A stretch of 64,000 nucleotides of DNA, taken from NCBI GenBank assembly GCA_017462915.1, contig JAFTQG010000034.1, forward strand, positions 1-64,000, in the 5' to 3' direction. This DNA is from Prevotella sp. (GTDB lineage: Bacteria; Bacteroidota; Bacteroidia; Bacteroidales; Bacteroidaceae). A program made the position numbers and the translations under genes. Every line of letters begins with the position of its first letter. Within the stretch, counting starts at the first letter, position 1. The notes below the pieces were generated by a model. The model ran no database searches, was not told the origin of the DNA, and saw only the letters and a program-made list of their open reading frames with translations. This document shows, one piece after another, positions 51,754 through 60,200 of this stretch.

Positions 51754-52197
51754 ATGATCAGATTCGTTCTCAAGAAAAACAACATCCCCCAAAACCCGTC
51801 TCAGGGTAAGTATTTTGCATGGCCTGTCATAGAGGAGACCATGGGGCTGCGTGAACTCGCGAAGCACATGTCGGAACATAACTCCGGCTTCTCGGAAGCG
51901 ATGTGCTTAGGTGTGATAACCGCCATGATACGCTGTATCAAGGAGATGATACTCCAAGGCAAGAATGTGAAGATCGACGACCTTGCCATCTTCTCCTGCG
52001 GCATACAGAACATGCCGGGCGGAGCGACCAGCGTGGAGACTTTCTCCGTGACCAAGAACATCAAAGGCGTGAAGTTCCGCGCCCGTGCCACAGGTTCGCT
52101 GTCGAACACGTCGCTCAATCTTGATGCCACACTGCGCAAGGCTTCTGCCGTGGTAGGCAACTCATCCTCCGCGACTGCTCCAGAGGAAGGAGCATGA
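51754..52197 (+). CDS. HU-family DNA-binding protein
   Basis: 147 residues: MIRFVLKKNNIPQNP, RELAKHMSEHNSGFSEAM (helical), CIKEMILQGKNVKIDDLAIFS and the beta-arm FSVTKNIKGVKFRARATG match the Bacteroidetes HU-like family, longer than HU proper (about 90). It probably shapes DNA nonspecifically. Such genes recur beside capsule loci in this order (VapE, DUF4248, HU, smalltalk, amidase). Confidence 0.85.
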   Translation: MIRFVLKKNNIPQNPSQGKYFAWPVIEETMGLRELAKHMSEHNSGFSEAMCLGVITAMIRCIKEMILQGKNVKIDDLAIFSCGIQNMPGGATSVETFSVTKNIKGVKFRARATGSLSNTSLNLDATLRKASAVVGNSSSATAPEEGA

Positions 52198-52204
52198 CAC
52201 TTAT

Positions 52205-52235
52205 AATCTGCTGAATCTGCATGATCTGCGTGACA
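52205..52235. repeat. Right arm of the inverted repeat around the HU-like gene
   Basis: Reverse complement of 51341-51371 at 28 of 31 positions, beginning 8 bp after the HU-like stop codon. The two arms enclose the whole HU-like gene and its leader. Confidence 0.75.
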
Positions 52236-52329
52236 CATTAATCATTACAGGTCTGTAGCACGCAGATTGTGCAGACAACGCAGATGCTTTTTCTCTTATT
52301 TCCTATAACCACCTAAAACCAAATCAGAC

Positions 52330-52443
52330 ATGAAAATCTCAAAAGAAAACTGGCGTGTCATCATCAACGCCGTCTGTACACTCATTACGACTATCATCGG
52401 CGCATTCACTGTAACGTCGTGCGCAACGGGAAGTATTCTCTGA
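52330..52443 (+). CDS. Smalltalk protein
   Basis: 37 residues: MKISKENWRVIINAVCTLIT, a hydrophobic helix, then TSCATG and stop. This is the smalltalk family, which is known from Bacteroidetes and almost always located between an HU-like protein and an amidase, as here. A lipobox-like SC near residue 30 and the helix suggest membrane association. Function unknown. Confidence 0.9.
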   Translation: MKISKENWRVIINAVCTLITTIIGAFTVTSCATGSIL

Positions 52444-52503
52444 CACAATGTCTTTCATCTCGGTGGGGATTACCGTCCCCACCATTCTCATCCCAAAACC
52501 GTA

Positions 52504-52750
52504 GAACCGTGGTTTAGTCGTTTTGTCGTTTTGTCGTTTTGTCGTTTAGAAAGCAACCGTAGAACCGTGGTTTAGTCGTTTAGTCGTTTAGTCGTTTAGT
52601 TGTTTGGCCACTCCGTTTAACCATATAAACCGTAGAACCGTGGTTTAGTCGTTTTGTCGTTTAGAAAGCAACCGTAGAACCGTGGTTTAGTCGTTTTGTC
52701 GTTTTGTCGTTTAGAAAGCAACCGCGAAACCGTCTTTAACCGTATAAACC
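52504..52750. repeat. T/G-rich 8-bp-period array
   Basis: Units CGTTTTGT, GGTTTAGT and CGTTTAGT and the phrase AAAGCAACCGTAGAACCGTG occur several times. They fill the 318-bp gap between the smalltalk and amidase genes. Confidence 0.75.
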
Positions 52751-52761
52751 GTAAAAAAACA

Positions 52762-53277
52762 ATGATAACCGAAACATTTCCTATCCTCATAGGTGACGAA
52801 GAAGTCGCCACTGAGCGCCTGCTCACGAAAGACGTGGAGCAAGGCACGATGATGAACGGTACAGAGAGCGTCCGCTTTATCGTAATCCACTGCTCCGCCA
52901 CACGCCGCGACCGCGACTACACGGTGGAGCAACTGTTACGCGACCACAGGGCACGTGGATTCCGCACCATCGGCTACCATCTTTACATCCGCCGCGACGG
53001 CACCGTTACCCAGCACCGCAAGCTCCTTGAAGTGGGTGCACACTGCCGCCCGTACAACCGTTGTAGCATCGGCATCTGCTATGAGGGCGGACTGGATACC
53101 TTTGGCCATCCTGCCGACACGCGCACGCCAGAGCAGCGCGCATCTCTCCTCGCTCTCCTGCGGAGGCTCCGCAAGCTCTTCCACGGAGCTGTGATATGCG
53201 GGCACCACGACATGCCGGGCGCCGTGCCGAAAGCCTGCCCATGTTTCGATGCCCGTGCAGAGTATGCTAAGCTCTGA
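52762..53277 (+). CDS. N-acetylmuramoyl-L-alanine amidase (Amidase_2 type)
   Basis: 171 residues from ATG 52762 (the upstream frame lies in repeat DNA). T7-lysozyme-like: VIHCSATR (zinc His, about 43), GYHLYIRRDGTV (about 75-86), VGAHCRPYN, IGICYEGG and GHHDMPGAVPKACPCFD (about 150-166, second zinc His/Cys). It would cut the amide bond of peptidoglycan stem peptides. No signal peptide is visible. Closes the plus-strand cassette. Confidence 0.9.
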   Translation: MITETFPILIGDEEVATERLLTKDVEQGTMMNGTESVRFIVIHCSATRRDRDYTVEQLLRDHRARGFRTIGYHLYIRRDGTVTQHRKLLEVGAHCRPYNRCSIGICYEGGLDTFGHPADTRTPEQRASLLALLRRLRKLFHGAVICGHHDMPGAVPKACPCFDARAEYAKL

Positions 53278-53282
53278 CTTTT

Positions 53283-53320
53283 AGCCCTCTCGGTGGCACA
53301 GCTCTCGAGAGGGCTTTTAT
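53283..53320 (+). terminator. Rho-independent terminator after the amidase gene
   Basis: Perfect 10-bp stem AGCCCTCTCG / CGAGAGGGCT with a 13-nt loop and TTTATT, 5 bp past the stop codon. It may serve the convergent glycosyltransferase operon too. Confidence 0.85.
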
Positions 53321-53480
53321 TGTATATTGGGAGTAAAAAACTGCTTTTAAGTCGCTTCTTGGTTTTTCAGCTTTTTATAAAGTCCTTTCAACCCCAACGT
53401 GAGCAACAGTGCTTTTCCGTATCGTACCCATTATATAACTGGTCAACATAATCAAAAGTTATTAACATTCTCTTGCTTTT

Positions 53481-54491
53481 CTAACGGAATGTTTGAAACA
53501 TACGATTTGGAATCAAGGATGCAATAAAGTATTTAAGTAGCCCTATCGATGTAGATCTCTTCTTGATATTATACAATAAAGCAGGAGGATACATTGCTTT
53601 TTGCATCCATGGATACATCTGTTCCTCAAACTCTTTTCTTTGATCTATTGGAATGTATTTCACATCAGAATGCATTCGCTGAACTACTCTACAAATATCA
53701 GCCTTTAATGATGTTTCCTTGAAGAATGTATCAGCCAACAACACGCACATCCTGATATCCCAGCTTAAACGAGCAGGACTTAGCGATGCAGAAGTTGGAT
53801 CTTCTGACACCACGGGCTGGCAGATAGGCAATGTTGAATATACCAAACTATGGCCTTGTATCAAATAATTCCAATAGTAATATATATGCACGTAATTTGA
53901 GGTCTTAAACAATTGCGGCGGCGTGACAGAGAGTGCTTCTCTTCTGACTATCACGCATGAGATAAAACTTCCAAGTGCCAGAATATTATCAGACAAAGCG
54001 AAATAATTTCTTGCTTCCAGCTCATTTTGGAAGTTAACCTGAATACTATTTTTTATGCCTCTGACATGTTGGATAACTCCCTTAACATTACGTCTACTAT
54101 CAGCCTGTTCTATTGCACCAATAAACAATCCTGCATCTGGATAGGCATCAATCATGGTAAAAATGTTATGCAATCCATCAGAAGCTATATAATCATCATC
54201 ACCCTTCAGGTAAACAAATTTACCATCCGCTACAGAGTATAAATACTCAAAGTTAGCATCAGGACCTTGATTCTCTTTGAAATTGTTTACATGAATCTCT
54301 ATATCAGAATAGTCACTGATTAACTTGTCTATATAAGATTCTGTAGAATCAGTTGAACCATTGTTTGATATGAAAACATTCATTTTTGTGGCATATCCTC
54401 CTTTTCTTATCTGCTCCAAGAGGTCTATCGTCGTTTCTCTCATGATTTCACAACGATTATAAGTAGGAAGACAAATGGATATTTCTTTCAT
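53481..54491 (-). CDS. Glycosyltransferase family 2
   Basis: 336 residues: ISICLPTYNRCEIMRETTI, NVFISNNGSTDST (about 38-50) and FVYLKGDDDY (DxD-like site, about 92-101). Last gene of the distal polysaccharide block; 6 bp from the next GT2. A similar length and arrangement are seen in the neighbour, suggesting two related sugar transferases. Confidence 0.87.
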   Translation of the reverse strand: MKEISICLPTYNRCEIMRETTIDLLEQIRKGGYATKMNVFISNNGSTDSTESYIDKLISDYSDIEIHVNNFKENQGPDANFEYLYSVADGKFVYLKGDDDYIASDGLHNIFTMIDAYPDAGLFIGAIEQADSRRNVKGVIQHVRGIKNSIQVNFQNELEARNYFALSDNILALGSFISCVIVRREALSVTPPQLFKTSNYVHIYYYWNYLIQGHSLVYSTLPICQPVVSEDPTSASLSPARLSWDIRMCVLLADTFFKETSLKADICRVVQRMHSDVKYIPIDQRKEFEEQMYPWMQKAMYPPALLYNIKKRSTSIGLLKYFIASLIPNRMFQTFR

Positions 54492-54497
54492 GCTTGT

Positions 54498-55448
54498 TTA
54501 TTTTTTAGAGAATGGGTGTCTGATATTCTTATAACATTTTTCAATGTCTTTCACGTTGCAATTCATAATATCAAATATCCAATAAAGAATATAATAAATG
54601 AATTTATTGATTTTACCTCCCCATAGATAAAAAGCCATGTATTTCTTCAAGAATTCCCTGCGCAGATACTTATTGCCCACTTCAAATAATGACTTGAGCA
54701 GTCCTATGGCACTTTCATCGGCCAATTCCTTAAAAGCTCTGATTTCTTGTTTTGACAAATCAATCTGAGAACCTATAAAATTGGGAAAATTCAAATGAGC
54801 ATAATGATATTTATAGGAGATAGGACCAACGCCATAAGTACAGACGGCTGCTGAACGGAACATCATTTTCCCATGAGCATTCTTAATGTAAAGAAGCGGA
54901 ACGGCACATTGGCTGAAACTCGTACATATAAAATTCATTATATTTCCCAAATAATCAGACATCATGGATAACTGGTAAACATTATTGCTCATAAATAGAA
55001 ATTCACCAAATTTATGTCCATTTCTGAAGACATCCACCAGATTGTCAACTTTCTTGTCGGGGAAAGCTCCTGCAATTGAATATTTCAACCAACATACATC
55101 TTTATACTTCTCTATATCCTCCAACACCGTTTGTAACGATGTTGGAGTTGTTATGTCATCATCAGAAAGCAACCACATCCATGGTGTCTCCGTCTGCAAA
55201 AATGCCAAAGCTATATTGCAATCACCTCCTACATTGTATTTCCGGTTATGAACTGTTATTATATCCATAAATTCGGCACTCAATGCAGAACGCAAGGTCT
55301 CTTCGACATCATAATTTGACTTGTTGTTGAATATCTTGATACAATATTTATCATACAAGCCTTGTCTTTCTAAACTACGCAACTGTTCAATCAGCTCTTG
55401 CTGTCTATTATACGTAGTAATAGAAACTGTCAACAGTTTAGAAGTCAT
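54498..55448 (-). CDS. Glycosyltransferase family 2
   Basis: 316 residues: LLTVSITTYNRQQELIEQL, IKIFNNKSNYD and MWLLSDDDI (about 91-99). The DDD motif and the TTYNRQ start resemble dideoxyhexose-type transferases in O-antigen loci, but specificity cannot be read from the sequence. 22 bp from the TPP-enzyme gene stop. Confidence 0.85.
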   Translation of the reverse strand: MTSKLLTVSITTYNRQQELIEQLRSLERQGLYDKYCIKIFNNKSNYDVEETLRSALSAEFMDIITVHNRKYNVGGDCNIALAFLQTETPWMWLLSDDDITTPTSLQTVLEDIEKYKDVCWLKYSIAGAFPDKKVDNLVDVFRNGHKFGEFLFMSNNVYQLSMMSDYLGNIMNFICTSFSQCAVPLLYIKNAHGKMMFRSAAVCTYGVGPISYKYHYAHLNFPNFIGSQIDLSKQEIRAFKELADESAIGLLKSLFEVGNKYLRREFLKKYMAFYLWGGKINKFIYYILYWIFDIMNCNVKDIEKCYKNIRHPFSKK

Positions 55449-55470
55449 CTTGATTCAAAATGTTATAGTT

Positions 55471-57306
55471 CTATTCTGCTTGGAAAACACATTCAGCCTG
55501 TAGATCGTCATCCATGAAAGGCGCCATTTTCTCCAAAGGTGCCGAGCTCATCTTTCCTGTTTCCTTATCCATAAATGATGCTGATTTCGGGAACAAGGTC
55601 TGCTCAGGATGCATGTGTATCTCGCAAATCATAGGTCCTTCATAATTCAAGGTCTGCGCTATAGCGTCTTTTAATGCCTGACCATTCTCGCTGATGCCAA
55701 CGTACTGTATCCCGTAAGCAGCAGCAATCTTTGACAGATTAGGGCAAATAACGCCAGAGGCAGGATTGGAGCCTGTAAATTCTCCCTTAAAGAAGCTCTT
55801 CTGTGTCGTCTTGATGGCAAGATAACCTTCATTCTCAAGAACAAATATCTTCAGCGGCATTTTATATGTTACCAATGTTTGAAGTTCTTGAATGTTCATT
55901 TGCAGAGAGCCGTCACCTGTCACAAGAACTGTCTTGCCACCTTTTATGCCGTTTACACGAGCTTCATTCGACACAACTGCTCCTATTGCAGCCGGCAGGT
56001 CATATCCCATAGCGGCACATCCTTGGTTTGCAAAAACTCTAACGCCTTTATTCACCTTCATGGCCTGATATGTACATGTATAGGCTGTGCCGTTTCCTGT
56101 AACTACAACATCACCGTCATGCAACTGCCTGAAGAGTTCGTCTGCGAATATATACGAATTGGTATATCCCTCTTGCGATGGATTGTCATCCATTAATGTT
56201 GGTAATTTTGTTTCTATTTCATGTCCCCAATTTCTCCATTTCTCAAACGCAGGAAGTTTTTTCTCGTTGTCTATGGCAGCACTCATCTTGTCTATGTATT
56301 CCGACAAGTTTACATGTATAGGCATATCTATGTTTAATGTCGGTTTTTCCATCTCTGCCAAGTCTATATCCACCATAACCTTATATGCTTTAGGGGCAAG
56401 AAGGTCGTATGCGTATGATACCTGACGGATAGAAAGACGTGTACCCATAACAATCAGGAGGTCGGAGTTCTGAACCATGATGTTGCCTATACGGTCTCCG
56501 CAAATACCAGGCTTCCCGAAATATAATGGATGGTCATGCCATATAATATCCGAACCGCTGATGGCAGTCACGACAGGAATGTTAAGTTTCTCCGCCAGTA
56601 GTATGAACTGTTTTTCTCTTTTTGCAAGTCTTACGCCATTTCCAACATATATCACAGGACTCTTGGCAGCCTTTATCTTCTCAATGAGTTGTTTTATCTG
56701 CTCATCCACAAGGCAGTGCTTCACCGGGTCTATGATTTCTGAAGGGTCAAACTCCTTAAACTGTGATTCATCCACTGTTGCACCCTGTACATCCAAAGGG
56801 ATATCGAGCCATACAGGACCGGGACGACCGTCAAGTGCTATTGCTATGGCTTTGTCCAACTCGTACTTTATGTCAAGTGGATTATATACAGTCTTCGCAT
56901 ATTTTGTAATTGGAGTGACAACACTGACGATGTCAGCCTCCTGATCTCCCAATTGACGGAGTTTGAGATATGGGTATGTATGCTTATATGTTGATGTCTT
57001 TATCTGTCCAGAGATATACAGTCCAGGTATTGAGTCAAGATACTGACCGAGTACACCAGTTATGGCATTAGTACCACCAGGTCCTGTAGTTACGTTTGTA
57101 ACACACAACTCACCACATGTTCTGTAGTACCCCTCCGCAGCAATTGCAGAGGCTTGCTCATGATGGTTACAGATATAGGTCAGTCCTTCCGTATGGCCTA
57201 CCGAGTCGTTAAGGTGCATCGCACCGCCGCCTGTCACTAAGAAACAATGTTTTACCCCATGTTTCTCGACAAGATGTCTGAATATGAAATCTGAAACTTT
57301 TATCAT
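55471..57306 (-). CDS. Thiamine-diphosphate-dependent enzyme of the acetolactate-synthase superfamily (YerE-like)
   Basis: 611 residues: an N-terminal PYR domain with catalytic Glu in CNHHEQASAIAAEG (about 47-60), a central domain (about 190-330), and a C-terminal PP domain with GDGSLQMNIQELQTL...LENEGYLAI (GDG...N thiamine motif, about 464-500). The neighbours rfbF, rfbG and rfbH make CDP-4-keto-3,6-dideoxyglucose, and Yersinia YerE is a TPP enzyme that adds a two-carbon unit to that sugar (yersiniose). This gene is therefore a candidate for the same branch formation. True acetolactate synthase is unlikely given the context. The start overlaps the stop of the acyltransferase gene by 4 bp. 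Confidence 0.85.
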   Translation of the reverse strand: MIKVSDFIFRHLVEKHGVKHCFLVTGGGAMHLNDSVGHTEGLTYICNHHEQASAIAAEGYYRTCGELCVTNVTTGPGGTNAITGVLGQYLDSIPGLYISGQIKTSTYKHTYPYLKLRQLGDQEADIVSVVTPITKYAKTVYNPLDIKYELDKAIAIALDGRPGPVWLDIPLDVQGATVDESQFKEFDPSEIIDPVKHCLVDEQIKQLIEKIKAAKSPVIYVGNGVRLAKREKQFILLAEKLNIPVVTAISGSDIIWHDHPLYFGKPGICGDRIGNIMVQNSDLLIVMGTRLSIRQVSYAYDLLAPKAYKVMVDIDLAEMEKPTLNIDMPIHVNLSEYIDKMSAAIDNEKKLPAFEKWRNWGHEIETKLPTLMDDNPSQEGYTNSYIFADELFRQLHDGDVVVTGNGTAYTCTYQAMKVNKGVRVFANQGCAAMGYDLPAAIGAVVSNEARVNGIKGGKTVLVTGDGSLQMNIQELQTLVTYKMPLKIFVLENEGYLAIKTTQKSFFKGEFTGSNPASGVICPNLSKIAAAYGIQYVGISENGQALKDAIAQTLNYEGPMICEIHMHPEQTLFPKSASFMDKETGKMSSAPLEKMAPFMDDDLQAECVFQAE

Positions 57307-58301
57307 AATTTCTTATTGATGAATGTTGTTTTCAATCTATTGCTTGAGATATTTAATACTCGATGGAAAATGGAAGCCAATAAAATTGAACTTGCAAATA
57401 CGATTAGCACGCCAAATAAGCCGTCCATTTTATGATGAACAAGGATTGGAATAATTTTCATGTGGACTAAATATATTTCCAATGTTATTGCTCCACAATA
57501 ATTTACCCACCCCACAAGCATGTGCGTGTTTGCCAAAAATGTCTTATCCATGACTGTTTTCTCCATTAAAGAAGACAAGCAGTATAATAATGGAATCATC
57601 AAAAACAGATATAAAGGATAAATCAGATATTCGACTTTCATGGAAAAAGACAAATAAATGGCAAACAATATAGCAAAAAGAAGCAAAAAAACATGTTTCA
57701 CTGGAAGTCTAAATCTGTTATCGGCAACCAATGAGCCCATACAGAAAACAGGCATTCTTTGCACCATTAGCATTGGAATTTGATGAATGTCATCCATATT
57801 ATAAGTAATCAATAAGACTGTGCCCACCAAACTAATAACGCATGACAAGACAAACGGCAACCACAAGTACTTTTTCTGTATCTTGTATATAAAAGGAAAG
57901 AGGATATATGCTATTAATATAAAACTGATAAACCAATTATTATACAACAATTCATATTTCCAGAAACTAAAACTGAATAAGTCTATTAGATGTTTAATGC
58001 GAAAACTTGAAACAATTATGACAAATGGAGGTATTATTCTTATAATCCTTCTCTTGTAGAAGCGGGTTAGACTGGAATTATGGCTCAAACTTTTATACAA
58101 GCCAAACGAAGACAGGACTAAAAAAACATCAACGCCACAACTTCCCAGTTTTATAATAAAATCAGCAAAACCTCCGAAATCATACAAACCAAAAAATCCT
58201 ATATGATGAAACATAATCCATAGAATGGAAATGCCCATGAGATACCCACGATAAGTAGATAATAGATTTTTAAAGTGATGCACGTCAATCATGGTCGCCA
58301 T
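57303..58301 (-). CDS. Acyltransferase-3-family membrane protein
   Basis: 332 residues, about ten helices. FKNLLSTYRGYLMGISILWIMFHH with the conserved R/H near the N-terminus is typical for acyltransferase-3 proteins. It has no poly-G tract, unlike the two other acyltransferase-3 genes here. The start ATG at 58301 overlaps the reductase stop; ATG 58292 (MIDVHHF) is an alternative. Would acylate the polysaccharide repeat or the dideoxy sugar. Confidence 0.85.
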   Translation of the reverse strand: MATMIDVHHFKNLLSTYRGYLMGISILWIMFHHIGFFGLYDFGGFADFIIKLGSCGVDVFLVLSSFGLYKSLSHNSSLTRFYKRRIIRIIPPFVIIVSSFRIKHLIDLFSFSFWKYELLYNNWFISFILIAYILFPFIYKIQKKYLWLPFVLSCVISLVGTVLLITYNMDDIHQIPMLMVQRMPVFCMGSLVADNRFRLPVKHVFLLLFAILFAIYLSFSMKVEYLIYPLYLFLMIPLLYCLSSLMEKTVMDKTFLANTHMLVGWVNYCGAITLEIYLVHMKIIPILVHHKMDGLFGVLIVFASSILLASIFHRVLNISSNRLKTTFINKKL

Positions 58302-59211
58302 TTCTGAATTTGTTGATTATATTTGTCACAACTTCTCCGAATGTATAATCCGATATAAATCCTCCTGTAGCGTTTTCCGTTTTACTCATGTCAGGATATA
58401 ACGAAACCACGGTCGAACCATTATATGTACCAAACAAAAGTTTACTTTTACTTTTGGTCAAATGATGAATCTCATTGACAAAAGAACGGAGCACCCGAGT
58501 GTCATTTGAGCCTATCAGAAAAATCTCTGACCTGAAATTTGTTTTATCAAGAGCGTTTTTGCAAAGAAGATATATCTGCTTTACTGCATCAGAAACAGAT
58601 ACAAAATTCCAAAGCTGTTCACAAGAAGACAGTTGTATATCTTCGTTGTTTAGCATTTTTCTTACACAAGACATCACCAAAGTCCAAGGGTGATCCGTTT
58701 CACCGAACACACTTAATATCCGCAAATGAATGAATTTCATTCCAAACTCCAAACATCTTTTCGAAGCCACTTCTCCAAACTTCAATTTAGCCTTACCATA
58801 TTCATTTAGAGGGTGACATTCTGTTGATTCCGACATTTTCCCTTCGACAATCCCATATTCAGCCTGTGAACCAGCCTCAACAAAAAGTTTGCAGTTTAAC
58901 TTTTTGGCTATATTGACAGCTTCTAAGGAATATGTTATGTTTTCCTCTTGAACTTCGTGATTGTCACGTCCTTCATGACCTGTTCCATTCCAAGCTAAAT
59001 GGATGAAAACATCTGCTGAACCTATTTTTAATACAGATGTCATATTATGCAATCCTTCATATCTGACAATTTCTACCAACGGAGATTGTAGTATGGCGTC
59101 TGTTTTTGAATTCTTGCGGCATGCCACTATAACCTCATGTCCTTTCGACACCAGTAATTTGCACAAGGCCGCACCAAGGAAAGAATTTCCTCCCGTAATT
59201 ACATATCTCAT
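58285..59211 (-). CDS. NAD(P)-dependent epimerase/reductase (extended SDR)
   Basis: 308 residues: Rossmann GGNSFLGAALCKLL (about 7-20), catalytic YGKAK (Y-x3-K, about 137-141), and RILSVFGETDHPW (about 168). The family in rfbFGH clusters includes CDP-abequose synthase (RfbJ) and YerF-like reductases, so it probably reduces a CDP-4-keto-3,6-dideoxy sugar, possibly after two-carbon addition. Overlaps both neighbours. Confidence 0.85.
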   Translation of the reverse strand: MRYVITGGNSFLGAALCKLLVSKGHEVIVACRKNSKTDAILQSPLVEIVRYEGLHNMTSVLKIGSADVFIHLAWNGTGHEGRDNHEVQEENITYSLEAVNIAKKLNCKLFVEAGSQAEYGIVEGKMSESTECHPLNEYGKAKLKFGEVASKRCLEFGMKFIHLRILSVFGETDHPWTLVMSCVRKMLNNEDIQLSSCEQLWNFVSVSDAVKQIYLLCKNALDKTNFRSEIFLIGSNDTRVLRSFVNEIHHLTKSKSKLLFGTYNGSTVVSLYPDMSKTENATGGFISDYTFGEVVTNIINKFRNGDHD

Positions 59212-60200
59212 CTTAGTTTCATCATTTTGGTTTTATAGACAGCAAGCAATGGTCTGAAAAAATAATAAGTCGGTATGCACAACAATATTATGGATAGTGA
59301 TACCAACAAATAAAAGCAGTCCGACGGCATTGGAAACGCAAAATTGAAGTACGACCATATTTTTCGAAATACATAGAGCCAGATGCCATGGGTAGCAAAT
59401 ATTATCAATGAATTCTTTCCCCAAAATGTTGAGAAATTCATAAAATCGAACTTACTTAAAAGAAATACCATAACGATTCCTGACAAAGCACCTAATACGA
59501 ATAGGAAATAATTATTGTACACAGGACTTGCAATATTGACATTCCCATTTAACAAGGAGATATAGAACCAGAATGGAATAATCAAAAACAAACACAGGCG
59601 TTTATGATGAACTGCATCTATTCTTTTCTTAATAAAATGGCTCCAATTCAAACCTGCATATACAAACAATGTTGTTGTGAATATAGTCCTAATACGGAAA
59701 ACTCCAGGCAAAAAAGCTATTAGATACATTGACGCGATGGCCAGTAAAGCCAATACTCCAACATCATAAAAACGATATTTCACAAAATTCTTCGTCTTCA
59801 TTTTATAAAGCCACAAAGCCATAATTTGCGATATTCCCAATATTGGAAGAAACCATATAGAGCCAACCATTCCAGCATCAGGTCCTATGTTGTAGATGCA
59901 TTCCACAATAAAGTTTCTCCCCCCCCTATAAAGTGTAAAGTCTCCTATGAGAATACGAATGAAAAGCAAGCACAATCCTACAATCAAAAAGAATGAATAT
60001 GATATACTTGTTTTAGAAAAGATATCCTTTAATCCACGCTCCTTATGTTGATTAAGCAACATTCCGGAAATGAGAAAGAACAAAGGCATGTGAAATGAAA
60101 AAATTGCGGCAAAAACATTACTCTCTTTGGGGAATACATGACCCAATACCAACAAGAACATTCCTATGCCCCTTGCTCTGTCATAAAATAGGTCTCTCAT
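59208..60200 (-). CDS. Acyltransferase-3-family membrane protein (phase-variable candidate, in frame)
   Basis: 330 residues from ATG 60200, which overlaps the rfbG stop (ATGA); an upstream in-frame ATG at 60233 lies inside rfbG. DLFYDRARGIGMFLLVLGHVF holds the conserved R/H, and about ten helices follow. Eight Gs (59926-59919) encode LYRGGRN near residue 93, keeping the frame. It would O-acetylate the glycan (OatA/fucose-acetylase-like). Confidence 0.85.
   Translation of the reverse strand: MRDLFYDRARGIGMFLLVLGHVFPKESNVFAAIFSFHMPLFFLISGMLLNQHKERGLKDIFSKTSISYSFFLIVGLCLLFIRILIGDFTLYRGGRNFIVECIYNIGPDAGMVGSIWFLPILGISQIMALWLYKMKTKNFVKYRFYDVGVLALLAIASMYLIAFLPGVFRIRTIFTTTLFVYAGLNWSHFIKKRIDAVHHKRLCLFLIIPFWFYISLLNGNVNIASPVYNNYFLFVLGALSGIVMVFLLSKFDFMNFSTFWGKNSLIIFATHGIWLYVFRKIWSYFNFAFPMPSDCFYLLVSLSIILLCIPTYYFFRPLLAVYKTKMMKLR
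59919..59926 (-). repeat. Poly-G tract (G8) in acyltransferase gene, in-frame state
   Basis: Eight consecutive Cs on the plus strand encode Gly-Gly in YRGGRN; the number eight keeps the gene open. Same length as the in-frame tract at 36280. Confidence 0.9.
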
